A DNA stretch of 12,761 bases from Deltaproteobacteria bacterium RIFCSPLOWO2_02_FULL_57_26 (GCA_001798455.1 MGSI01000074.1:1-12761); one strand, 5' to 3'; positions 7,011 to 12,761 are shown, numbered from the stretch's first letter. Numbers and translations are program-made. Notes: a model not told the origin generated them from the letters alone.

Positions 7011-7777
7011 CCTAGCAGCTCCCTCAGCTTGGCCCCCGGATCGGGCGCGCGCATGAGCGCCTCGCCCACCAAAAAGACATGAACCCCTAGTTTCTCGAAG
7101 CGCTTGATCTGTTCTGGGCTATCGATGCCGCTCTCGCAAACCACCGTAATGCCCGGAGGCACCTTTGGTGCCAACCGCTCGGCAGTTTCGAGCTTGACCT
7201 CGAAGGTCTTCAAGTCCCGGTTATTGATCCCGATCAAATCGGCGCCGGCCGCAAGCGCCCTCTCGAGATCCTCTTCGGTATGGACCTCGACCAAGGCGTC
7301 GAGGGCGAGTGAAGACGCCTGTTCTTTGAGCTCCCGGAGCTGGCCACCGTTGAGCAGCGCGCCGATCAAAAGCACCGCATCGGCGCCGAAGCTCTTCGAC
7401 TCCGCGATTTGATATCCGTCCAGAACGAAGTCCTTGCGCACCAGGGGAAGTGAAACTTCACTGCGAACCCGCTCTAGATGCTGCAGACTACCGTGAAAAT
7501 AGCGTTCTTCGGTTAAGACGGAAAGCGCGCTCGCCCCGTTGGCGGCAAAGTCCCTGGCAATCGCGACTGGATCGAACTGCGCCCGAATGAGCCCTTGAGA
7601 AGGCGAGGCCCGCTTGACCTCGGCGATGATGCGGAGCGTGCCTCCCTTAAGCCTCTCGGCAAATCCCCTGCGAGGTTGATGGAAAAGCGGGCGGTCACAC
7701 AGCAGGGCCAGAGGAAGCTGCCGCTTTCTAAGCTCCACCACCTCGCGGATATGCTCCGCAATCGAATCTAAAAACAT
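6998..7777 (-). CDS. trpC: Indole-3-glycerol phosphate synthase
   Basis: TrpC closes the indole ring, converting CdRP to indole-3-glycerol phosphate with loss of CO2 and water. From the ATG at 7777 it has 259 residues, normal for a stand-alone enzyme. The catalytic Glu and Lys lie in Ile-Ala-Glu-Val-Lys-Arg-Ala-Ser-Pro-Ser at about residues 53-55. A second lysine follows in Val-Arg-Lys-Asp-Phe, and Gly-Ile-Asn-Asn-Arg-Asp-Leu and Cys-Glu-Ser-Gly-Ile complete the active site. A TTG at 7789 is in frame, but lies inside a heptamer repeat and would add four residues outside the family start, so the ATG is preferred; neither has a clear Shine-Dalgarno sequence. The C-terminus, Gly-Asn-Ser-Glu-stop, is encoded by the GAATAGC array, as at the end of trpB. 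Confidence 0.96.
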   Translation of the reverse strand: MFLDSIAEHIREVVELRKRQLPLALLCDRPLFHQPRRGFAERLKGGTLRIIAEVKRASPSQGLIRAQFDPVAIARDFAANGASALSVLTEERYFHGSLQHLERVRSEVSLPLVRKDFVLDGYQIAESKSFGADAVLLIGALLNGGQLRELKEQASSLALDALVEVHTEEDLERALAAGADLIGINNRDLKTFEVKLETAERLAPKVPPGITVVCESGIDSPEQIKRFEKLGVHVFLVGEALMRAPDPGAKLRELLGNSE

Positions 7778-7783
7778 ATCTTT

Positions 7784-7863
7784 GTTCAAGTTTTGAGTTC
7801 TTAGTTCTCAGTTTTGAGCTTTCCGGCCAAAACTAAAAACTCAAAATTCAAAACTGAAAACTG
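7784..7863. repeat. Inverted TTTTGAG / AAAACTN heptamer arrays at the trpD-trpC junction
   Basis: On the plus strand, 7784-7818 reads GTTCAAG, TTTTGAG, TTCTTAG, TTCTCAG, TTTTGAG. A 10-nt GC-rich centre (7819-7828, CTTTCCGGCC) follows, and then 7829-7863 reads AAAACTA, AAAACTC, AAAATTC, AAAACTG, AAAACTG. The arms have five units each and are inversely oriented, so the mRNA can form a long AT-rich hairpin. The heptamer is unrelated in sequence to GAATAGC, but the period and layout are the same. The array begins 3 nt after the trpD stop codon and ends 6 nt before the trpC ATG. Confidence 0.9.
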
Positions 7864-7866
7864 GTA

Positions 7867-8883
7867 TTAGCTGGCGTTGGTCATCCGCACCAGCTGATCG
7901 AGTTTGCCCTGCGCCTTTCCGGAATCGATCGACTCTCCCGCAAGCCGCATGCCCGCCTCGATGGACTGTGCCTTGCCGCTTACATAAAGCGCGGCGCCGC
8001 TGTTGAGCAGCACCACGTCCCGCTTGGGCCCTTTTTCACCGCCGAGGACACCGCGCAAAAGTGCCGCGCACTGCTCCGGAGTGCCGCCGTGGAGATCCTC
8101 CAACCGGCATGGCTTAAGCCCGAACTCTTCGGGGGAGACGGTGTAGGTCTTGATCTTCCCATCGCGAAGCTCCGAGACCCGGGTCGGCCCGCAAAGCGAG
8201 ACCTCGTCCATCCCTTCAAGCCCGTGCACAATCATGGCCCTGGCCGTACCCAGATTCTTGAGCACGTGAGCAATCGGCTCGGTGAGCCCCCCGTCATAGA
8301 GACCGGTGAGCTGATGGGTCGCTCCCGCAGGATTGGTCAGGGGACCCAGGAGATTAAAGATCGTGCGGATGCCTATCTCGCGGCGCGGCTGGACGGCATA
8401 CTTCATCGCCTCGTGCAGGAGCGGCGCAAAGAGAAAACCGATGCCGATTTTCTCCAAGCACTCCTCGACCCTCTCTTTAGAAGCATCAATCTTGACTCCC
8501 AAAGCAGCCAGCACATCGGCGCTCCCCGACTGGCTGGAGACTGAGCGGTTTCCATGCTTGGCCACGGTGATCCCCGCGCCCGCCACAACAAACGCCGATG
8601 CCGTTGAGATGTTGATGGTTCCTTTCTGATCCCCTCCTGTTCCAACAATATCGAGCACAAGATCGGCTTTGGTTCTGACGCGGTGCACTTTTTCCCTCAT
8701 GACCCGCGCGGCCCCCGTGATCTCCTGGACGGTCTCCCCCTTCATCCGCAGGGCTGTAAGAAAGGCTGCCACTTGCGAAACGGTCGCGTCGCCGGACATG
8801 ATTTGGTTCATTACGTCTTCGGTTTCGCCCTCCGTCAAATCCGTCCGGTTGACCAGTTTGCCGATGGCTTCCTTGATATCCAT
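7867..8883 (-). CDS. trpD: Anthranilate phosphoribosyltransferase
   Basis: TrpD transfers phosphoribose from PRPP to anthranilate, the first committed step after anthranilate synthase. The 338-residue protein is the stand-alone form, not fused to a TrpG glutaminase. It has the PRPP-binding Gly-Thr-Gly-Gly-Asp at 81-85, Lys-His-Gly-Asn-Arg at 109-113, Asn-Leu-Leu-Gly-Pro-Leu-Thr-Asn-Pro, and the metal-binding Asp226-Glu227. The ATG at 8883 has AGGAGG 8 nt upstream, the best ribosome-binding site among the trp genes here. It starts 20 nt after the SPOR gene and has no promoter of its own that I can see. trpE and trpG, needed to make anthranilate, are not in this window. Confidence 0.97.
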   Translation of the reverse strand: MDIKEAIGKLVNRTDLTEGETEDVMNQIMSGDATVSQVAAFLTALRMKGETVQEITGAARVMREKVHRVRTKADLVLDIVGTGGDQKGTINISTASAFVVAGAGITVAKHGNRSVSSQSGSADVLAALGVKIDASKERVEECLEKIGIGFLFAPLLHEAMKYAVQPRREIGIRTIFNLLGPLTNPAGATHQLTGLYDGGLTEPIAHVLKNLGTARAMIVHGLEGMDEVSLCGPTRVSELRDGKIKTYTVSPEEFGLKPCRLEDLHGGTPEQCAALLRGVLGGEKGPKRDVVLLNSGAALYVSGKAQSIEAGMRLAGESIDSGKAQGKLDQLVRMTNAS

Positions 8884-8903
8884 GCTTCCAACCTCCTAAG
8901 ACC

Positions 8904-9575
8904 CTAACGACTCACGGTCATGGATTTAGTAAACTTTTCTTTTACCCTGAGCTTTTCCTGGAGCGCTCTGGCTTCTTCCCGCGTGGCGAAATGGCCCACG
9001 CGCACGCGATACCAGGTCTTTCCCTTGATGTCCGTCGAGGCCACATAGGCATCGTAACCTTTGTCCTTAAGCCTCTTGGCCAAGCGGTCGGCGTCCCGTT
9101 CTTGGGGGAAAGCATTGAGCTGGACCGTCCAGACGCCATTTGCCGGTTTTTGAACCGCTTTTTCCGCAACCTGTGCAACCGCCTTTTCGCGCGCCGGAGC
9201 CTTCGCCTCGACCGCCGCCTGCCTGGTGCTTTCCTCAATCGGTTTTACCTTCTGCTTAACCCCCCCGCGTGCCGGTCCCCCGCCTTCGGCTCCCTTGGCA
9301 AGCGTATCGTAAAAAGTGATCTCCTCCTTAGCGGCGGGAGCCTGACCGGATCCCTTGAGCAAAGGTTCCACAGGGATCTTCACCACGGGTTCTTCCTTTT
9401 CCATCAGCTTCCTCTCTTCGATCCCCTGCCCGATGAATACGCCGAGAAAAAAGACCACGAGAGAGGTGGCGGTAAATCCCACTGCCAAGATGATCAGTTG
9501 AACGCGACTCAAGTAGTAAGAACCCTGCCCTTTGCCTCTGCGATGATTCGTCATCTCGTTCACCACCGACACCAT
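8904..9575 (-). CDS. Membrane-anchored SPOR-domain protein
   Basis: This 223-residue protein resembles inner-membrane SPOR proteins that bind denuded peptidoglycan at the division septum. Residues 1-23 are polar and basic, and 25-49 form one strongly hydrophobic transmembrane helix, so the topology is probably N-in with the rest periplasmic. A low-complexity linker rich in Ala, Lys, Glu and Pro runs from about 55 to 145 and includes Thr-Phe-Tyr-Asp-Thr-Leu, common in this group. The SPOR domain is at about 147-223: Trp-Thr-Val-Gln-Leu-Asn-Ala-Phe, then the helix with Ala-Asp-Arg-Leu-Ala-Lys-Arg-Leu, then Trp-Tyr-Arg-Val-Arg-Val-Gly-His-Phe. The ATG at 9575 has GAGG 8 nt upstream; an ATG at 9554 is a weaker alternative. 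It lies between argS and trpD, and has no obvious functional link with either. Confidence 0.9.
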   Translation of the reverse strand: MVSVVNEMTNHRRGKGQGSYYLSRVQLIILAVGFTATSLVVFFLGVFIGQGIEERKLMEKEEPVVKIPVEPLLKGSGQAPAAKEEITFYDTLAKGAEGGGPARGGVKQKVKPIEESTRQAAVEAKAPAREKAVAQVAEKAVQKPANGVWTVQLNAFPQERDADRLAKRLKDKGYDAYVASTDIKGKTWYRVRVGHFATREEARALQEKLRVKEKFTKSMTVSR

Positions 9576-9636
9576 GAATTTCGCCTCATCCTATGGACCC
9601 TTTCTATCGGCTCCTCGAGGAACTTCCGGCCTCCAG

Positions 9637-11334
9637 CTAAATGCTCCCCGGCGTCGGTTCAGCGCGGGCGGCCATCCTCAGAGGAGCTTCCACCCCCAAA
9701 AGCTCCAGGCCTTTGCGAATGATCTTTTGCACGTTCCGGACCAACAAGAGGCGAGCTCGGGTGAGCTCCCGATCGTCCGAAATCACCCGGAATCGATTGT
9801 AGTAGCGGTGGAATTCGCCCGCCAGCTCGAGCAAATAGAACGCTAGCCGGTGCGGCTCCAGCTCCTTTACGCTCTCTTCGACCACCTCGGAGAACTGGAC
9901 CACCCGCTTGATCAGCTCCATCTCTTCCGCCTGCTCCAGGCGTTCGAGTCTCGCATCCCGCAACCGGGAAACTTCCCCTTCCATTCCGCTTTGGCACGCC
10001 TGCTCGAAGATGCTCGCGATGCGGGCATGGGCGTACTGAACGTAAAAGACCGGGTTCTCGCTCGACTCTTTTTTAGCCAGCTCGAGATCAAAATCAAGAT
10101 GGCTGTCGGCCTTGCGCATGAGGAAAAAAAATCGCGCGGCGTCTCTTCCCACCTCTTCCACCACCTCTCGGAGAGTAACGAACTCTCCCAGCCGCTTTCC
10201 CATGCGCACCGGTTCTCCGCCGCGAGTGAGGTGCACCATCTGGACCAGAACGACTTGCAGGCCTTCAGGATCGTATCCCAGGGCCTTGATGGCCGCCTTG
10301 ATTCGATTCACATAGCCATGATGATCCGCGCCCCAAACATTAACGAGTCGCTTGAAGCCCCGCTCGAACTTGTTGCGGTGATAGGCCATGTCACTGGCGA
10401 AGTAAGTGAGATCCCCATCGCTCTTCACCACGGTTCGGTCTTTATCATCCCCGTAAGCCGTGGCCCGGAACCACTCCGCCCCTTCCTCGCGGTACAGGAG
10501 CCCGCGAGACCGCAGCAGCTCGATCGTCTGCTCGACCTCTTTTTGCTCTCTCAGCTCCCTCTCGCTGACAAAGGAATCAAAGGTAATCCCGAATTGAGCC
10601 AGGTCGACCCGGATCGCTTCGAGCAGGATCTCGCCACCGAACCGGCTCAGAAACTCGGTTGCTGTCTCCCGCTTTTCCTTTAAGAACTTCTCCCCCCATC
10701 GGCGCCTTACCTCCGCGGCGACCTCCCGGACATAGTCTCCGGGATAACCCTCTGCGGGGAACTCGATCTTTTCCCCGTAAAGCTCACGGTAGCGGAGATA
10801 AACCGAAAGCCCCAACTGCTCAATCTGCCTTCCGGTATCGTTCACATAGTATTCGCGCTCCACGGCGAACCCCGCGGCCTCAAGCAAGCGTGCCAGGACG
10901 TCGCCGATGACCGCCACGCGCCCATGGCCGACATGGAGAGGGCCGGTAGGATTGGCGCTCGCGAACTCCACCTGAACTTTCTCGCCCCGGCCCAGGTCCA
11001 AATCCAACTCCTTGCCGGCCTCGATCTGTCTAAGGCAGTCGTAGTAAAACTTCGCCGAGAAGGAGAAATTCAGAAAGCCCGGACCAGCGATTTCCGCCCG
11101 GGCGAGAATCCCGTCCCGGTCCTCCAAATTTTTGAGAATGGCCTCAGCGATGGCCCGCGGAGATTTTTTCTGCTGCTTTGCGCAAATCAGAGCCACATTG
11201 GTTGACAGGTCGCCGAATTCTTTCTGCTTGGGAGGCTCAAGAAGCAAAGGGGGGAGGTCTGTCATTTTCAGCTCTCCCCCCTTCGCCGCCTTTTCAAGGG
11301 CTCGGGCTAACAGATCCCTAAGGTGACTTTTCAT
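9637..11334 (-). CDS. argS: Arginine--tRNA ligase
   Basis: ArgS is the class I aminoacyl-tRNA synthetase that charges tRNA-Arg. The 565 residues include an N-terminal additional domain (about 1-105, tRNA D-loop recognition). The Rossmann catalytic domain has the HIGH motif as His-Val-Gly-His at 134-137, preceded by Ala-Asn-Pro-Thr-Gly-Pro-Leu. Gly-Ala-Asp-His-His-Gly-Tyr is at 335-341, and a KMSKS-equivalent Met-Gly-Lys-Arg-Leu-Gly-Glu-Phe at 378-385. The C-terminal all-helical DALR anticodon domain spans about 445-565 and contains Arg-Ile-Ala-Ser-Ile-Phe. The ATG at 11334 fits the family start; only a weak AGAG lies directly upstream. It is the first gene of the minus-strand cluster, about 100 nt downstream of a good promoter, and 61 nt separate it from the SPOR gene. 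Confidence 0.97.
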   Translation of the reverse strand: MKSHLRDLLARALEKAAKGGELKMTDLPPLLLEPPKQKEFGDLSTNVALICAKQQKKSPRAIAEAILKNLEDRDGILARAEIAGPGFLNFSFSAKFYYDCLRQIEAGKELDLDLGRGEKVQVEFASANPTGPLHVGHGRVAVIGDVLARLLEAAGFAVEREYYVNDTGRQIEQLGLSVYLRYRELYGEKIEFPAEGYPGDYVREVAAEVRRRWGEKFLKEKRETATEFLSRFGGEILLEAIRVDLAQFGITFDSFVSERELREQKEVEQTIELLRSRGLLYREEGAEWFRATAYGDDKDRTVVKSDGDLTYFASDMAYHRNKFERGFKRLVNVWGADHHGYVNRIKAAIKALGYDPEGLQVVLVQMVHLTRGGEPVRMGKRLGEFVTLREVVEEVGRDAARFFFLMRKADSHLDFDLELAKKESSENPVFYVQYAHARIASIFEQACQSGMEGEVSRLRDARLERLEQAEEMELIKRVVQFSEVVEESVKELEPHRLAFYLLELAGEFHRYYNRFRVISDDRELTRARLLLVRNVQKIIRKGLELLGVEAPLRMAARAEPTPGSI

Positions 11335-11416
11335 CTCTGGCTTTAACCATCCCCTTGTCCTCCCATCAGCCGGGGCGAAGCCATCCTCTGAGGAAGTGGA
11401 CGGTCTGCTTAAAAAA

Positions 11417-11452
11417 GCTCTTAAAAATAAATATTTATAGCGATTTTAGAGC
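11417..11452. promoter_or_regulatory. Inverted repeat overlapping the argS -10 region
   Basis: On the plus strand GCTCTTAAAA (11417-11426) faces TTTTAGAGC (11444-11452), giving nine matched pairs with one extra T in the left half. The dyad brackets the -10 box, with one half in the -35/-10 spacer and the other near the start site, as an operator might. No regulator is identified, and AT-rich promoters can show such symmetry by chance. Confidence 0.35.
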
Positions 11453-11463
11453 GCCGAAGTCAA
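11434..11463 (-). promoter_or_regulatory. Sigma-70-type promoter upstream of argS
   Basis: On the minus strand a TTGACT -35 box (11463-11458) is followed by 18 nt and a TATAAA -10 box (11439-11434). Each hexamer differs from consensus at one position. Transcription would start near 11427 and give a leader of about 90 nt before the argS ATG. This is the only strong promoter I see for the ten-gene minus-strand cluster. Confidence 0.6.
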
Positions 11464-11512
11464 CCCATTCGACACCCCGCCCACCCTTCGACAACCTTAC
11501 CCCTCTTCTTCC

Positions 11513-11654
11513 GAGAGAGGGAGGTTTGTCCCGAAGCACGGGAGACGTCCGATACTGAAGTTGCCTCAGGGAAGTGAACCTTAGCGGTCGAGTGCTTGGG
11601 AGCAGACAAGCAGAGGCCTATCGGCTCCCGCTGAGGGGCAGGCCTCCCTCTCTC
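11513..11654 (+). ncRNA. Candidate structured RNA between argS and kptA
   Basis: Positions 11513-11532 can pair with 11635-11654 over 20 consecutive bases, 12 of them perfect Watson-Crick at the outer end and three G.U wobbles further in. The wobbles pair only in plus-strand RNA; on the minus strand they become A-C mismatches. Inside, AAGCAC (11534-11539) pairs with GTGCTT (11592-11597), and GGGAGC (11598-11603) pairs with GCTCCC (11624-11629). The result is a closing stem with two internal helices stacked side by side. The right arm ends exactly at the kptA stop codon. The rod-like form recalls 6S RNA, but I cannot match its conserved bubble sequence. The GA/CT-rich arms could also be the ends of a small inverted-repeat element. 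No clear promoter or terminator is seen. Confidence 0.3.
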
Positions 11655-12203
11655 TTACTCTTCCCGCCACAGGGACAAAAATTTCGCCGGGATTTCCTTT
11701 GCCAAAAAGAGTGGGCCCGAACAATAAAACGGAATCCCGCTGGCATGGGCCTCCCGAGAATGGATCGCCAGGATGGCGGGCGAGGGATCTCGCCTTTTTC
11801 CCACCGCGAGCGCCTCCTCAGCGGTCGGGCTGAGATGAACATACTGCCTGCCGCGCGGCTTGAGCCCGTCGCGCAGGATCGTTTGGGCCAGGTCGCGGGC
11901 GGTCCCGTGATAGAGACGGGGCGGCGGTTCCACGCTCTCCAGGCCGAGATCCACCGGGAAAGAGTGACCGTAGGTCGCACGCACCTTCCCCTCCCGCAGC
12001 TCGAAGCGCCTCTTCTCGGACCCCTCAATTACGCTCAGCACCTCTTTTTCGGCGACCGCGGGAAACCGTTTTTCCACCTGTTCGAGCAGCTCGCTCCATG
12101 TGACAAAACCATTTCGATCGAAGCGCAGGGGGTAATCCGGCGGCCGGTGGCGCAGGAGAAAACTCAAGAAACGAGAAAGCCGCTCCGAATCGACCGAAAC
12201 CAT
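11655..12203 (-). CDS. kptA: RNA 2'-phosphotransferase (Tpt1/KptA family)
   Basis: KptA removes an internal 2'-phosphate from RNA by transferring it to NAD+, giving ADP-ribose 1'',2''-cyclic phosphate and nicotinamide. In fungi this finishes tRNA splicing; the bacterial role is unclear. The 182-residue protein has the N-terminal winged-helix lobe with Leu-Arg-His at 17-19 and the following Arg66 and Arg75 with Gly-His-Ser. The C-terminal ADP-ribosyltransferase lobe has His-Gly-Thr at 99-101, Arg119 and His-Leu-Ser at 123-125. The Arg-His-Arg-Arg catalytic set of the family therefore seems complete. The ATG at 12203 has GAGG 7 nt upstream. It is outside the argS operon, with its own 5' region, next to a recombinase fragment. 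Patchy distribution of the family makes lateral acquisition plausible. Confidence 0.93.
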   Translation of the reverse strand: MVSVDSERLSRFLSFLLRHRPPDYPLRFDRNGFVTWSELLEQVEKRFPAVAEKEVLSVIEGSEKRRFELREGKVRATYGHSFPVDLGLESVEPPPRLYHGTARDLAQTILRDGLKPRGRQYVHLSPTAEEALAVGKRRDPSPAILAIHSREAHASGIPFYCSGPLFLAKEIPAKFLSLWREE

Positions 12204-12329
12204 CGCTCATCCTCTTTTTTGACCCCAGATCAAGGAATAAACGTGATAGGCAATTCCGCTCGCCTCTTATCTTTGGCCGACTCCTCTTTATACCTCAATC
12301 CCCTGGCAAAATGGAATTGTCCGATAAAA

Positions 12330-12539
12330 CAGTTATCGCCAAACCTGCAAGCTGCCACGCCCTGCGCATTCGTTTGCCACTCACCTGCTGGAAGATGGCT
12401 ACGACATCCGCACGGTTCAGGAATTGCCGGGCACAAGGATGTCAGTACGACCATGATTTACACCCACGTGTTGAACCGCGGTGGCAGGGGAGTCCACAGC
12501 CCAGCGGATCAACTCGGGATTGATTCGGACCGATCGTAG
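12330..12539 (+). pseudogene. Integron-type tyrosine recombinase, C-terminal remnant with two frameshifts
   Basis: Read in three successive frames, this encodes the C-terminal end (about 70 residues) of an integron-integrase-like tyrosine recombinase. Ala-Lys-Pro-Ala-Ser-Cys-His-Ala-Leu-Arg ends at 12367. After loss of one C, the next frame (from 12367) reads His-Ser-Phe-Ala-Thr-His-Leu-Leu-Glu-Asp-Gly-Tyr-Asp-Ile-Arg. After a second single-base loss near 12430, it continues His-Lys-Asp-Val-Ser-Thr-Thr-Met-Ile-Tyr-Thr-His-Val-Leu-Asn-Arg-Gly-Gly to a TAG at 12537. The HxxR box, the later catalytic His (Gly-His-Lys) and the nucleophile Tyr are all recognisable. Everything N-terminal is missing, the truncated side facing kptA, so no active enzyme can be made. 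The left limit of homology is approximate. The tail Asn-Arg-Gly-Gly-Arg-Gly-Val with Ser-Pro is typical of integron integrases. Confidence 0.88.
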
Positions 12540-12600
12540 GGGGCAGCAAAGGCTGACAATAGGTGCAGCGTTTGTCCCATCTGGGCAGTTAAGAAGTTTC

Positions 12601-12629
12601 TTGCTAAATGCTGAAGAACACAATAGAAT
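12601..12629 (+). promoter_or_regulatory. Possible promoter for the gene starting at 12736
   Basis: TTGCTA (12601-12606) is followed by 17 nt and TAGAAT (12624-12629), matching the sigma-70 consensus at 4 and 5 of 6 positions. Transcription would start near 12636, giving a leader of about 100 nt that includes the hairpins described separately. Confidence 0.4.
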
Positions 12630-12661
12630 CCGCCCTGACTACAAAAATAGTTAATGGAGAT

Positions 12662-12710
12662 GGGCTAACCAATCGACTTATTAGTTAGGCCACGGAAGCC
12701 GCGAGTGACC
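12662..12710 (+). other. Two adjacent imperfect hairpins in the leader of the last gene
   Basis: GGGCTAAC (12662-12669) can pair with GTTAGGCC (12684-12691) with one mismatch. Overlapping its 3' end, GGCCAC (12688-12693) can pair with GTGACC (12705-12710) around an inner CGG-AAG-CCG. The two share bases 12688-12691, so they are alternatives, as in leader switches. An A-run and the ribosome-binding site follow. I recognise no known riboswitch. Confidence 0.3.
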
Positions 12711-12735
12711 GAAAAAAAACAAGGGAGGTGTTAGC

Positions 12736-12761
12736 ATGGCACGTTTGCTTATCATCAGTAC
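12736..12761 (+). CDS. Start of an unidentified gene, cut by the window edge
   Basis: An ATG at 12736 is preceded by GGGAGGTG with suitable spacing, a strong ribosome-binding site. Only the first codons are visible: Met-Ala-Arg-Leu-Leu-Ile-Ile-Ser. This hydrophobic beta-strand-like opening would fit the first strand of a Rossmann-like protein, for instance a DsrE-family protein, but eight residues cannot decide it. It is divergent from kptA and lies about 200 nt after the recombinase remnant. Confidence 0.6.

Noticed and set aside
7778..7789. TTG start for trpC at 7789
   Set aside because: The codon lies inside a repeat unit, has no ribosome-binding site and adds residues outside the family start; the ATG at 7777 is preferred.
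5015..7863. Heptamer arrays as CRISPR arrays
   Set aside because: Units are 7 nt, contiguous and degenerate, with no spacers of constant size and no cas genes.
11598..11629. GGGAGC/GCTCCC hairpin as a kptA terminator
   Set aside because: Six-base stem with a 20-nt loop and no following T-run on the minus strand.
12234..12257. GGAAT/ATTCC inverted repeat upstream of kptA as an operator
   Set aside because: Only five matched bases per side; too short to separate from chance.
11574..12539. Long open frame on the plus strand running across kptA into the recombinase remnant
   Set aside because: It is antisense to kptA, whose protein is clearly recognisable on the other strand, and only its last 36 or so codons match recombinase.

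Overview
The window comes from a moderately GC-rich, Gram-negative (diderm) bacterium. LptD shows an LPS-bearing outer membrane. The order argS, SPOR protein, trpDCFBA, folC, lptD is a housekeeping arrangement of the kind seen in Deltaproteobacteria, Nitrospirota and related lineages. The exact phylum cannot be fixed from this sequence alone.

Positions 11334 down to 109 hold ten genes, all on the minus strand and apparently one transcription unit: argS, a membrane-anchored SPOR-domain protein, trpD, trpC, trpF, trpB, trpA, folC, lptD and a small cupin. A good sigma-70-type promoter (TTGACT, 18 nt, TATAAA) lies about 100 nt upstream of argS and is overlapped by an inverted repeat. The five trp genes convert anthranilate to tryptophan; trpE and trpG are not in the window. 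folC makes folylpolyglutamate, and lptD inserts LPS into the outer membrane.

The most striking feature is in the spacers of the trp segment. Four junctions (trpD-trpC, trpC-trpF, trpB-trpA, trpA-folC) are filled by degenerate tandem repeats with an exact 7-nt period, but with three unrelated heptamers: AAAACTN/TTTTGAG, GAATAGC and TAGGCAN. Three of the four are built as inverted arms around a short non-repeat centre, so the mRNA can fold into hairpins. The GAATAGC arrays run into the 3' ends of trpB and trpC and supply the last codons and stop of both (both proteins end Asn-Ser-Glu). The genes that follow repeat spacers (trpC, trpF, trpA, folC) have no visible Shine-Dalgarno sequence, whereas trpD, lptD, the SPOR gene and the cupin do.

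Right of argS (11335-12761) the region looks accessory. It holds a possible structured RNA on the plus strand (11513-11654; 20 consecutive base pairs including three G.U wobbles), then kptA on the minus strand (RNA 2'-phosphotransferase). Next is a C-terminal fragment of an integron-type tyrosine recombinase on the plus strand, broken by two single-base losses. Last is a promoter and leader for a gene that starts at 12736 and leaves the window. This suggests past recombination next to the conserved operon.
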